This document shows, one piece after another, positions 6,418 to 14,109 of a stretch of DNA of 33,536 bases; within the stretch, counting starts at the first letter, position 1; every line of letters begins with the position of its first letter. Source of the DNA: Candidatus Aristotella avistercoris (GTDB lineage Bacteria; Bacillota; Clostridia; Oscillospirales; Ruminococcaceae); assembly GCA_904397835.1 (NCBI GenBank), contig CAJFOV010000043.1, positions 1 through 33,536 of the forward strand, written 5' to 3'. The notes under the pieces were generated by a model. That model was not told the DNA's origin. It saw nothing but the letters and a program-made list of their open reading frames with translations, and made no database searches. The translations under genes were made by a program, and so were the position numbers.

Positions 6418-9027
6418 CTAGAGGGGTTTGACTGGATTGGCGTGGGCCCTCCTGGCCTCCAGGGCATTGCGCTGGTTGTTTTCAGCAATGAGGGCGCGGA
6501 TCTGTCCGTTGGCCCGCTCCACCTCCAGACGGAACTCCTGGGCGGAGATGGCCTGGGCGCCGTGCCCCAGGATAATAACCCGCTCCGCCCGGTCTGAGGT
6601 GGCCACCCGCACCCGGCGCTTGCCGTCCATGTGATAGGTGACCTTTTCGATGAACATGTCGGCGGTCTCCGCCTCCTTGGTATAGACAATGTGGATGTTG
6701 TGATAGGGGACCACCTCTCCAACATTGCGCTTGACCTGGTAGGCGTCAAAGACCAGAATCACCTGACACTTGCGAAAGCCCTGGTAGTTGCACAGAATGT
6801 CCGCCAGGGCCTGGCGGGCGCCGTCAAAGCTGACCTGGGCCAGGGCCTTCAGCTCCTCCCAGGCAAAGATGATGTTATAACCATCCACCAATAGATACTC
6901 AGGGCCCTGGTCCTGGTAGTGGTACTCCTGGGGCCCCTCCGACAGGTTCCGGAACAGCTCCCTGCGTTTGACCGGGCCATAGGTGCGCTCAAAGATGGCG
7001 GCCAGTTCCTTCTCCTCCTCCAGGGCGCCGCCGGAGGGAATACCGGCCCGCTCCCGAGGAGTAGGCCGTTCCTCCTCCTGCTGGGGAAAGAGCGCACACT
7101 TGATGTGGGCAAAGTCCGACACCTGGTTCCACTTGACCACAAAGCCCGCCCCGTGGGCGCAGAAGACAGAGTCCGCCGGGTTCTCCAGATCCCGCTCCGG
7201 GTCATACCCCAGCTCCTGGACCACCTGCTCCTGGTTGTGGCAGGGTTCATATCCCCTGGGACTGCAGAACAGGCGTCCCTTCCCGCGGGTGTAACCGGCC
7301 ACCTCCAGGGCATAACCCTGCATGGCGGACACTGGAGCGCGGCCACAGATAAGGGCAAATTCCCCCTCCTGCTGGGGCGGGTCAAAGGCGCCGCCCATAC
7401 GCTGCAGATCCGCCATGGCCCGACCCACCAGCTCGCCTGGCACCTGCAGCTGTACATCATACCAGGGCTCCAGCAGGATGTTCTCGGCCTGCATGAGTCC
7501 CTGGCGCACCGCCCGATAGGTGGCCTGGCGGAAATCGCCCCCCTCGGTGTGTTTCAGGTGCCCGCGGCCCGCCACCAGGGTGATTTTTAGGTCGGTGATG
7601 GGGCTGCCGGTGAGTACCCCCACATGCTCCTTCTCCGCCAGATGGGTCAATACTAACCGCTGCCAGGCGCCGTCCAGCATCTCCTCGCTGCAGAAGGAGG
7701 CAAACTGCAGGCCGCTCCCACGGGGCAGAGGCTCCAGCAGCAGGTGGACCTCTGCATAGTGGCGCAGGGGTTCAAAATGGCCGATACCCTCCACCGGCGC
7801 CGCAATGGTTTCCCGGTAGACGATGGTCCCCGGGCCAAAATCCACTGTCAGGCCGAACCGTTCCCCAATCACCCGTTTGAGCACATCCAGCTGAACCTCC
7901 CCCATCATCTGTAGGTGGATCTCCTGCAGGGCCTCGTTCCAAACCATGTGGAGCTGGGGATCCTCCTCCTCCAGGGGGGCGAGCTTTTGCAGGGCTGTGA
8001 AGGGGTCACAGCCTTGGGGCAGCAGCTGGCAGCTGAGAACCGGTTGGAGCACCGGCGGCGGGGAGGAGGGCTCCTGCCCCAGGCCCTCCCCGGGCCAGGT
8101 GTGGCTCAGACCCGTGACGGCGCAGACGGTGCCGGCGCAGACCCGCTCTTGGAGCTGAAATTTGCTGCCGGAATATAGCCGGATCTGGTCCGCCTTCTCC
8201 TGCCAGGGCTCTCCAGTGGCGCTCTCTCCCTGGAGCGGGGCTTTGACCGCCAGGGAGCCGCCAGTGATTTTCAGATAGGTCAGCCGGTTTCCCTGGGGAT
8301 CCCGGGCGATCTTATAGACCTTGGCCCCAAATTCCTCAGGATAGGTCCGCTCCATGGTGTACCGCTGGAGCCCCTCCAAAAGGGCCTCCAGCCCCTGCAG
8401 GCGCAGGGCGGCGCCAAAGTAACAGGGAAAGACCTTCCGCCGGGCAATGAGCGCCGCAATCTGCTCAAGCTCCAGGCTTCCTCCCTCCAAATAAGCCTCC
8501 ATGGTCGCCTCGTCCTGCAGGGCCAGATTTTCCCAGAACATCTGGGGCGGCTGTTGGGGGTCAAAGCTCAAACAGGCGTCCCCAAAACGGCGCTGGAGTT
8601 CCCCCAGAATGGCGGTGCGGTCGGCGCCGGGCAGATCCATCTTGTTGACAAACAAAAAGGTGGGGATCTCGTACCGTTCCAACAGACGCCAGAGGGTCTG
8701 GGTGTGGCTCTGGACGCCATCGGTGCCGCTGATAACCAGGATGGCATAGTCCAGCACCTGCAGCGTGCGCTCCATCTCGCCAGAAAAATCCACATGTCCC
8801 GGCGTGTCCAGCAGGGTCAAATGGGCCCGGGGTAGGGGGAGCTGTGCCATCTTGGAAAAGATGGTGATGCCCCGCTCCTTCTCCAGGGACTCGGTATCCA
8901 AAAAGGCGTCCTGATGATCCACCCGCCCCAATTTTTTTAAACTGCCCCCCTGATACAGCAGCCCCTCAGTGAGGGTAGTCTTGCCTGCATCCACATGGGC
9001 CAACAGTCCAACAACCAAATGCTTCAT
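6418..9027 (-). CDS. Tet(M)/EF-G-like ribosomal GTPase fused to a C-terminal YacP/Rae1-type NYN endonuclease domain
   Basis: The 869 residues exceed Tet(M)-type proteins (about 640) by some 230. Residues 1-700 form a translational GTPase of the ribosomal-protection branch: AHVDAGKTT at 10-18, DTPGHVDF in G3, NKMD in G4, then EF-G-like domains with the GDFRQATYRAVRQGL segment typical of the Tet(M)/OtrA group. Residues 711-869 form a NYN domain of the YacP (DUF901) type. It has the family's acidic residues at D715 (VDGYN), D761 (VFDAY), D790 (ETAD) and D812 (TSDRAE). YacP/Rae1 of Bacillus is a ribosome-dependent mRNA endonuclease acting in the A site, so the fusion joins an A-site-visiting GTPase to an A-site mRNA cutter. 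Tetracycline resistance is possible but not implied. No strong ribosome binding site precedes the ATG, and a hairpin sits 10 bases upstream. Confidence 0.9.
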   Translation of the reverse strand: MKHLVVGLLAHVDAGKTTLTEGLLYQGGSLKKLGRVDHQDAFLDTESLEKERGITIFSKMAQLPLPRAHLTLLDTPGHVDFSGEMERTLQVLDYAILVISGTDGVQSHTQTLWRLLERYEIPTFLFVNKMDLPGADRTAILGELQRRFGDACLSFDPQQPPQMFWENLALQDEATMEAYLEGGSLELEQIAALIARRKVFPCYFGAALRLQGLEALLEGLQRYTMERTYPEEFGAKVYKIARDPQGNRLTYLKITGGSLAVKAPLQGESATGEPWQEKADQIRLYSGSKFQLQERVCAGTVCAVTGLSHTWPGEGLGQEPSSPPPVLQPVLSCQLLPQGCDPFTALQKLAPLEEEDPQLHMVWNEALQEIHLQMMGEVQLDVLKRVIGERFGLTVDFGPGTIVYRETIAAPVEGIGHFEPLRHYAEVHLLLEPLPRGSGLQFASFCSEEMLDGAWQRLVLTHLAEKEHVGVLTGSPITDLKITLVAGRGHLKHTEGGDFRQATYRAVRQGLMQAENILLEPWYDVQLQVPGELVGRAMADLQRMGGAFDPPQQEGEFALICGRAPVSAMQGYALEVAGYTRGKGRLFCSPRGYEPCHNQEQVVQELGYDPERDLENPADSVFCAHGAGFVVKWNQVSDFAHIKCALFPQQEEERPTPRERAGIPSGGALEEEKELAAIFERTYGPVKRRELFRNLSEGPQEYHYQDQGPEYLLVDGYNIIFAWEELKALAQVSFDGARQALADILCNYQGFRKCQVILVFDAYQVKRNVGEVVPYHNIHIVYTKEAETADMFIEKVTYHMDGKRRVRVATSDRAERVIILGHGAQAISAQEFRLEVERANGQIRALIAENNQRNALEARRAHANPVKPL

Positions 9028-9036
9028 GGCAATGTT

Positions 9037-9062
9037 GCGGACCCTGCAAGCGGCAGGTCCGC
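9037..9062 (-). promoter_or_regulatory. Leader hairpin just upstream of the GTPase-endonuclease start
   Basis: The stem GCGGAC + CTGC pairs with GCAG + GTCCGC around a 5-base loop with one bulged C. It ends 10 bases before the ATG, in the place where a Shine-Dalgarno sequence would be expected. The transcript leader could be about 200 bases long if the minus-strand TACAAT near 9225 is a -10 box. Attenuation of the kind known for tet(M) leaders is possible. Confidence 0.5.
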
Positions 9063-9434
9063 CTATTCCTTTCTGCTCGATTGCGCTGCTCCCGCCGGGC
9101 AGTTGTCCTGTGTCCCTGTGCCAGGGGACGGGCTCCTCTTATGGAGAACCACTCCTGCACTTTACCAGAAACCAGCAGGGAAGCAGCTTCTGTTTGATCG
9201 GCAAATTCTTTTTTCTATTGTAACACCAACTGCGGTCAAAAGAAAAGCGGTACCCGCTTGCAGCATCAGAGATTGATCTTTCCCCACTACATGGGCAACG
9301 CATCTTCTGGAGCAGTATCCCTCTTGAGTTTACCACAGGAGGACACCAGCGTCCACCGGTTTTGACCTGGCAGATGTGGGCGGCGGGACAGGGATATATC
9401 TTATCACAGAGACAGAGGGTTTGCCCCCTTCCAC
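9063..9434. other. Intergenic region between divergent GTPase-endonuclease and yabP genes
   Basis: About 370 bases hold no convincing gene. A minus-strand TACAAT near 9222-9228 could be a -10 box for the GTPase gene, but no good -35 was found. A near-perfect palindrome, AAGCGGTACCCGCTT, lies at about 9244-9258. Confidence 0.5.
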
Positions 9435-9463
9435 GCATACCACAAAAGATGTGCTCATACAAT
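9435..9463 (+). promoter_or_regulatory. Candidate sigma-E (mother-cell) promoter of yabP-yabQ
   Basis: GCATACC, 14 bases, then CATACAAT. This agrees with the known sigma-E pattern (GNATATT-like -35, 14-base spacer, CATACANT -10). In Bacillus subtilis yabP and yabQ are sigma-E dependent, so the match is in the expected place, about 80 bases before the yabP ATG. Confidence 0.65.
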
Positions 9464-9545
9464 GGGGGTATAGGAAGAAAAAACCATCGATCCTGAGCAG
9501 GAAAGGCGGCTGCGGCCGCCCCATCAAAAAGAGAGGCGGTTTGTT

Positions 9546-9830
9546 ATGACGGATGAAAAAATGTTGATGAAAAAGCCACACAATGTGATTCTGGAGGACC
9601 GGAAAAACCTGACCATCACGGGAGTGCAGGATATTGACAGCTTTGATGAACAGATGGTGGTGGCCTTTACCGACCAGGGCGAGCTGACGGTGCGGGGGTA
9701 CAACTTGCATGTTGGGAAAATTGACGTGGAGAGCGGCGAACTGTACGTCCAAGGGGAGATCGAATCCCTGGCCTATGCGGATCCCCAGCCCCAGCGGGGC
9801 GGCGGACTGTTTGGCAAGCTCTTTCGATAA
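9546..9830 (+). CDS. yabP: Sporulation protein YabP
   Basis: The 94 residues match the YabP/YqfC family, small beta-rich proteins made in the mother cell at sporulation. Family hallmarks visible here are the opening KPHNVILEDRKNLTITGVQDIDSFDEQMVV, the strand TDQGELTVRGYNLHVGKIDVESGELYVQGEIESL and a Gly-rich end. GAGAGGCGG precedes the ATG. yabQ starts 9 bases after the stop, as in the conserved yabP-yabQ pair. A sigma-E-like promoter precedes it. Confidence 0.92.
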   Translation: MTDEKMLMKKPHNVILEDRKNLTITGVQDIDSFDEQMVVAFTDQGELTVRGYNLHVGKIDVESGELYVQGEIESLAYADPQPQRGGGLFGKLFR

Positions 9831-9838
9831 GGGTGTGA

Positions 9839-10477
9839 ATGGGGTTGGAACTGGTAGTTGCCGACCAGGTGAAGGTCTTTGCCTACGCGTGGCTGTTGGG
9901 GGCCTCCTTGGGCCTGTGTTATGAGCTGTTCCGCATCCCCCGGCAGGCGTTCCGAATGCCGGCTTGGGTGGTCTTTCTACAGGATCTGCTCTATGTGCTG
10001 CTGTGGGCCCTGGCCACATTTCTGTTCCAGATGACCTTCAGCAAAGGGCAGGTGCGCCTGTACATCCTGGTGGGGGAGTTCCTGGGATGGGTCCTCTACT
10101 ATTTTACCTTGGGCGCACTGCTGTTCCGACTGTCGGGGGCCATCATTGCTGGGATCCGGGCGGTGCTCCATGTGGTGTTTGGTAAAATTCTCTTCCCCCT
10201 GGTGCGCCTGCTGCTGTGCCCCTTCCGTTGGCTCTGGAGGTGTTTCCGCCGGGTGGCGTCCCGCTCCAGGGGAGCCATACAGCGCAGGTACTGCAGAGAA
10301 CGCCAAAAACACCTGGAGCGCAGGCAGACAAGGCGGGTCCTACAAACTCAGCGCCGGGAGAGAAAGTTGGCCCAAAAACAGGCCCAAAGGGCCACTCGGG
10401 CCGCTGCAAAACGGGCACAAAAAGCCCCCAAAAGGACAGGGCAACACAAAAAGGGTACAAAAAAAGACGGGGCATAA
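9839..10477 (+). CDS. yabQ: Spore cortex biosynthesis protein YabQ with a long basic tail
   Basis: Residues 1-120 fit YabQ, a multi-spanning membrane protein needed for cortex formation in Bacillus. Hydrophobic segments are visible at about 8-25, 41-60, 69-90 and 93-115, and LGLCYELFRIPRQAF is characteristic. The last 85 or so residues are extremely Arg/Lys/Gln-rich (CRERQKHLERRQTRR, KLAQKQAQRATRAAAKRAQK) and end in KKGTKKDGA. Such a tail is longer and more basic than I expect in YabQ, and it may bind nucleic acid or anionic lipid. The stop codon lies inside the loop of the terminator hairpin. Confidence 0.88.
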   Translation: MGLELVVADQVKVFAYAWLLGASLGLCYELFRIPRQAFRMPAWVVFLQDLLYVLLWALATFLFQMTFSKGQVRLYILVGEFLGWVLYYFTLGALLFRLSGAIIAGIRAVLHVVFGKILFPLVRLLLCPFRWLWRCFRRVASRSRGAIQRRYCRERQKHLERRQTRRVLQTQRRERKLAQKQAQRATRAAAKRAQKAPKRTGQHKKGTKKDGA

Positions 10478-10489
10478 GCCCCGTCTTTT
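10462..10489. terminator. Bidirectional terminator overlapping the yabQ stop codon
   Basis: AAAAGACGGGGC and GCCCCGTCTTTT form a perfect 12-bp stem with loop ATAA. The yabQ TAA stop is within the loop. A-rich and T-rich flanks suit both yabQ and the convergent LCP gene. Confidence 0.9.
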
Positions 10490-10505
10490 GGCCTGCTTTT
10501 GGGAA

Positions 10506-11564
10506 TCAATGGTTGCCGTTGGACGCCCGATCCGAGTCGGTGGTGGGGTCGATGTCGTTGTAGATAAAATCATGGAGTTTTTGAGTCATGGTGTCAACAT
10601 CAAAGTAGACACAGCTCTGGCCGTTGACTGTGATGCTGCCGCTACCAATCAGGTCATCGTTGGTGGGGAAGCGCACGTCCACCAAAGTGGGATTTTTGAG
10701 CATCACATCCGCCAGCGAGAGGATGTCCCCCAGGTCCAGGGAGGTTTCCACCAGGGGCAAAAACTGTTTGGCAAAGGAGGGGTACTGGGTGGGGCTCAAG
10801 TTCAGGGCCTTTTCAAAGATCTGGCGCAGCACTTCCCGCTGGCGGGAGGTGCGCTCAAAGTCCGCATTGCCCACATAGCGGATGCGGGCATAGGCCACCG
10901 CCTGGGTGCCGTTGAGGGTCTGGAGCCCGCTTTCCTCAATGGGGGTATAGGGAAGATCCGCCACCTGGCTCTGTTCCCAGATCTGCTCATTGGCATTCAG
11001 ACGCTCCGCCTCGGAGATGTCAATCTCCACCCCGCCTACGGCGTCGATGATCTCTGCCATCCCTTGGAAATTCACCGTGGCATATTCCCGGATGTTCAAG
11101 TTAAAGTTCTGGTTGAGAGTTTTCACCGCCAACTGGGGGCCGCCGTAGGCATAGGCGTTGGTGATCTTATCCTGTCCATGGCCCTCGATCTCCACCAGAG
11201 AATCTCGCATGATGGAGGAGAGTTTGAGCTCGCCGCTGCTTTTATCCACACTTAAAATCATAATGGCATCGGAACGGGTATTCTGTCCCGCCTGCCGCTG
11301 GTCAACACCAAAGAGGGCGATGTTCACAATGCCGTCGTTGCCAAGGGTGCTCTTGTTGATCTCATCCTGGGAGATGCCCAGATCCTCATCCCCGGTGGGA
11401 AAGTCCACCACATTCAGTTCCCCCAAAATGGAACCGATATAAACGGCTCCCGCACCAATGAGCACCAGAAGAACCAGCACAAGGGAGATCAAGATTTTTT
11501 TCTTGCGCTTTTTCTTGGGCCCAGTGCCATGTCCTTTGGGGCGCAGTGCATCCTTCTCTTTCAT
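10506..11564 (-). CDS. LytR-CpsA-Psr (LCP) family cell-wall glycopolymer transferase
   Basis: The 352 residues begin with a Lys-rich cytoplasmic segment (KKKRKKK), then one membrane helix (about 25-48) and an extracytoplasmic LCP domain. Recognisable blocks are NIALFGVDQR, NTRSDAIMILSVD, LSSIMRDSLVEI, DKITNAYAYGGPQLAVKTLN, FQGMAEIIDAVGGVEIDI, and LNGTQAVAYARIRYVGNADFERTSRQREVL. They include the Arg and Asp residues that hold the polyprenyl-pyrophosphate substrate. LCP enzymes attach teichoic acids or other glycopolymers to peptidoglycan. The ATG follows AGGAGG. The gene sits inverted inside the yabPQ-divIC-yabR block and has its own promoter. Confidence 0.93.
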   Translation of the reverse strand: MKEKDALRPKGHGTGPKKKRKKKILISLVLVLLVLIGAGAVYIGSILGELNVVDFPTGDEDLGISQDEINKSTLGNDGIVNIALFGVDQRQAGQNTRSDAIMILSVDKSSGELKLSSIMRDSLVEIEGHGQDKITNAYAYGGPQLAVKTLNQNFNLNIREYATVNFQGMAEIIDAVGGVEIDISEAERLNANEQIWEQSQVADLPYTPIEESGLQTLNGTQAVAYARIRYVGNADFERTSRQREVLRQIFEKALNLSPTQYPSFAKQFLPLVETSLDLGDILSLADVMLKNPTLVDVRFPTNDDLIGSGSITVNGQSCVYFDVDTMTQKLHDFIYNDIDPTTDSDRASNGNH

Positions 11565-11625
11565 GAGGGGAAGGCCTCCTTTTTATTGCAATTAGGATTT
11601 TCTGTCGAATTTTGAAGTCTTGTTT

Positions 11626-11654
11626 AGTATAGCATGGGAGTGCACTCCAGGCAA
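11626..11654 (-). promoter_or_regulatory. Sigma-A promoter of the LCP gene
   Basis: Minus strand: TTGCCT, 17 bases, TATACT, with TGC giving an extended -10. It lies about 60 bases upstream of the LCP start. Confidence 0.7.
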
Positions 11655-11801
11655 GGAAAAAACACGATCGATTTTATGAAGAAATCCAGAAATTTCTCGC
11701 AAGTGGTGGCAAATTTTCCACCGCAGGTTACTGCAAATCTTACAAGTAACAAAAACACGGAAAAAACGTGGGAGAAATCAAGAAAAACAAGAAAAATTCC
11801 C

Positions 11802-11831
11802 TTGAAAGATCCCGCGTTTCTGTTGTATAAT
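11802..11831 (+). promoter_or_regulatory. Sigma-A promoter of divIC-yabR
   Basis: TTGAAA, 18 bases, TATAAT, about 80 bases before the divIC ATG. It gives divIC-yabR a vegetative promoter now that the LCP gene separates them from yabPQ. The ~170 bases between this and the LCP promoter are AT-rich, with nothing further recognised. Confidence 0.7.
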
Positions 11832-11911
11832 CTAACCATGCTGTACGGTTTCACACAGGGGGTTGTTCTGCCATTTTTTCCACTGAAACCGATTGACGAG
11901 GGGGTGCCTGC

Positions 11912-12208
11912 ATGGCCAGAAGCAAAGCCAAAAAAAGAAAAAAGAGCATTCTGCCACAGGTGGCCCTGGTGTGCTTTGTCCTGTATGCGCTGATCTCTTT
12001 GGTCAAGCTGCAGATGGATGTTTCTGCACGCCGTCAGGAGTTGGAGACCCTGCAGACCCAGACGGAGGAGCAACGGCTGGCCAACAAGGACAGCGAGCGC
12101 GCGCTTGCGGCGGAGAATGATGCGGAATACTACGCGCGCATCGCCAGGGAGCGGTTGAACTACGGCTATCCCAACGAACGGGTTGTTGTGGATACATCTG
12201 GAAACTAG
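11912..12208 (+). CDS. divIC: DivIC/FtsB-like septum formation initiator
   Basis: The 98 residues have the DivIC plan: a short Lys/Arg-rich cytoplasmic N-terminus (SKAKKRKKS), one membrane helix at about 14-31, an extracellular coiled coil (LQMDVSARRQELETLQTQTEEQRLANKDSERALA), and the family end YYARIARERLNYGYPNERVVVD. DivIC partners with FtsL and DivIB in the divisome. The position immediately upstream of an S1-domain yabR homologue supports the assignment. GAGGGGG lies about 9 bases before the ATG. Confidence 0.9.
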   Translation: MARSKAKKRKKSILPQVALVCFVLYALISLVKLQMDVSARRQELETLQTQTEEQRLANKDSERALAAENDAEYYARIARERLNYGYPNERVVVDTSGN

Positions 12209-12261
12209 TACCAGCACTGCAGAAGAGACGCAACAGAATCGAAGGAGGACAAAACTTCAGT

Positions 12262-12795
12262 ATGCAGCTTGAGGTAGGTACAATCGTAGAGGGTAAAGTA
12301 ACAGGGATTACCAAGTTTGGCGCTTTTGTGGAGCTCCCCGGCGGCAAGACAGGTATGGTCCACATCTCTGAGGTGGCAAACACCTTTGTCAAGGAGATTC
12401 GGGATTTCCTGACGGAACAACAGGTGGTCAAAGTCAAGATCCTGAACATCTCTGAGGACGGCAAAGTTAGCCTGTCCATTAAAAAGGCGGCGGAACCTAC
12501 GCCTAGCGACGGTCAGCGGCAGGGTAGAGGGAATGGGGTGCGGCCCAATGGCGGAGCCCGGTCCAATCAGGGCGGTGCTGGAGCACGGCCCAATGGATCC
12601 CGTCCCCAGCAGAGGCGATCCTCCCCAAGGGTCAACACCTTTGAGTATGCCTCCCGCCACAGCAATGAGCCCATGTCCTTTGAGGATATGCTCAGCAAAT
12701 TCAAACAGACCAGCGACGATAAGATGAGCGACCTGAAAAAAGTGATGGATAGCAAGCGCGGCTCTGGCAACGGCCGCAGAGGCTCCCGCTCTTAA
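12262..12795 (+). CDS. yabR: S1-domain RNA-binding protein, YabR-like
   Basis: Residues 1-73 are a complete S1 domain: VGTIVEGKVTGITKFGAFVELPGGKTGMVHISEVA, then VKVKILNISEDGKVSLSIKKA. A low-complexity Gly/Asn/Arg/Gln linker (about 80-120) and a conserved-looking end (FEYASRHSNEPMSFEDML to a Gly/Arg/Ser tail) follow. It probably binds RNA or ribosomes. GAAGGAGGA precedes the ATG. It follows divIC by about 50 bases, as in Bacillus, where yabR follows divIC. Confidence 0.9.
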   Translation: MQLEVGTIVEGKVTGITKFGAFVELPGGKTGMVHISEVANTFVKEIRDFLTEQQVVKVKILNISEDGKVSLSIKKAAEPTPSDGQRQGRGNGVRPNGGARSNQGGAGARPNGSRPQQRRSSPRVNTFEYASRHSNEPMSFEDMLSKFKQTSDDKMSDLKKVMDSKRGSGNGRRGSRS

Positions 12796-12802
12796 GGGGG
12801 AG

Positions 12803-12828
12803 GAGGCGTCTGAGGACGCCTCTTTTTT
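12803..12828 (+). terminator. Rho-independent terminator after yabR
   Basis: GAGGCGTC-TGAG-GACGCCTC followed by six T. It closes the divIC-yabR unit 8 bases after the stop. Confidence 0.93.
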
Positions 12829-12862
12829 CTTGGTCCATCGCCAGACCAGAGGAGAGAAGATT

Positions 12863-14017
12863 GTGCGTTTGATTCATGGAATCCTCCACCCCATGACGGG
12901 CCCCATGGTGGAGGACGGCTATTTGACCTTGAAAGAGGGCATCATCCAGGATCTGGGCCCCATGGACCGGATGCCCGTGGACGAGGAGCCCCTGTTGGAT
13001 CTGCAGGGCCTGCATGTCTACCCCGGCCTGATTGACGCCCACTGCCACCTTGGCATGTGGGAGGAGGGTCTGGACTTTGAGGGGGACGACGGCAACGAGG
13101 ACACCGACCCCGCCACCCCCCAGCTGCGGGCCATCGACGGGGTGAACCCCATGGATGCCGCATTTGTAGAGACGCTGCGGGCGGGCATCACCACAGTGGT
13201 CACAGGCCCCGGCAGCGCCAACCCCATTGGCGGGCAGCTGTGCGCCCTAAAGACCTGGGGCGTCTGTGTGGACGATATGATCCTAAAGGCCCCTGTAGGC
13301 ATGAAGTTTGCCCTGGGGGAGAACCCGAAGAACACCTATCACGACAAATCCCAGGCCCCCACCACCCGTATGGCCACTGCCGCCATCATCCGGGAACAGC
13401 TGAAAAAGGCCCAGCGGTACCAGGAGGATCAGCAGCGGGCCAGGGAGGATGAGGACTGTGACGCCCCCGAATATGACCCCAAGTGTGAGGCGCTGATCCC
13501 CGTGCTCCAGGGTAAGCTCAAGGCCCACTTCCACGCCCACCGGGCGGACGACATGTTCACCGCCCTGCGCCTGGCCAGGGAGTTCCACCTGGATCTGGTG
13601 CTGGTCCATGGGACAGAGGGCCACCTGGTCTCCCAGCGGCTGGCTCAGACGGGGGTGCCGGTGATTACGGGCCCCCTCATCTCCACCCGGCCAAAGCCGG
13701 AGCTGCGCAACGCCAGTTACACCAACCCGGGGGTCCTGGCCAGGGCCGGGGTGCCTACAGCCATCTGTACCGACCACCCGGAGATCCCTTGCAACTTTTT
13801 GACCGTCTGCGCCGCAGTGGCCGTGCGGGAGGGCATGCCCTGGGGGCAGGCCATGCAGGCCATCACCATCCAGGCGGCAGCCATCTGCGGCATCCAGGAC
13901 CGTGTGGGTTCCCTGGAGGTGGGCAAGGATGGAGATCTGGCCATCTTCCGGGGGGACCCCCTGACCGCCTCGGAAAAGCCGGTGATGGTCTTTGTCAATG
14001 GACAGCAGGCGGTATAG
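12863..14017 (+). CDS. Metal-dependent amidohydrolase
   Basis: The GTG at 12863 is preferred because GAGGAG lies 8 bases before it and because the longer frame would start inside the terminator tail. The protein, about 384 residues, is a TIM-barrel amidohydrolase of the imidazolonepropionase/dihydroorotase-like superfamily. The first metal pair is in PGLIDAHCHLGM, and other likely ligand motifs are HFHAHRADDM, LVHGTEGH and CTDHPEIPC, with VGSLEVGKDGDLAIFRGDP marking the C-terminal beta domain. Such enzymes open cyclic amides or cleave amide bonds. The substrate cannot be determined. An acidic insert EDEDCDAPEYDP lies near the middle. No operon partner is present. Confidence 0.85.
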   Translation: MRLIHGILHPMTGPMVEDGYLTLKEGIIQDLGPMDRMPVDEEPLLDLQGLHVYPGLIDAHCHLGMWEEGLDFEGDDGNEDTDPATPQLRAIDGVNPMDAAFVETLRAGITTVVTGPGSANPIGGQLCALKTWGVCVDDMILKAPVGMKFALGENPKNTYHDKSQAPTTRMATAAIIREQLKKAQRYQEDQQRAREDEDCDAPEYDPKCEALIPVLQGKLKAHFHAHRADDMFTALRLAREFHLDLVLVHGTEGHLVSQRLAQTGVPVITGPLISTRPKPELRNASYTNPGVLARAGVPTAICTDHPEIPCNFLTVCAAVAVREGMPWGQAMQAITIQAAAICGIQDRVGSLEVGKDGDLAIFRGDPLTASEKPVMVFVNGQQAV

Positions 14018-14030
14018 CCTGCCATAGAAA

Positions 14031-14086
14031 GACAGAAGCGGGAAAGGTCCCACAGCCGACGGCTGTGGGACCTTTCCCGCTTGTCT
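14031..14086. terminator. Large bidirectional terminator hairpin
   Basis: AAGCGGGAAAGGTCCCACAG pairs with CTGTGGGACCTTTCCCGCTT around CCGACGG, a stem of more than 20 bp. It lies between the convergent amidohydrolase and NERD-protein genes. Confidence 0.85.
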
Positions 14087-14109
14087 TGTGTGGGTGCAGC
14101 ATACCGCGC

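Noticed and set aside
6090..6431. 113-codon plus-strand frame in the gap after the SASP gene
   Set aside because: No ribosome binding site, no motifs, and overlaps the 3' end of the GTPase-endonuclease gene. A minus-strand frame here (YKLYGNKALWQFDQMG) was also considered and dropped for the same reason.
6418..9027. Tetracycline-resistance gene
   Set aside because: The protein belongs to the ribosomal-protection branch but has a different length, a fused nuclease and no known resistance-gene context, so resistance should not be claimed from sequence alone.
10146..11255. Plus-strand open frame across yabQ and the LCP gene
   Set aside because: It spans the terminator between them and overlaps two clear genes in other frames.
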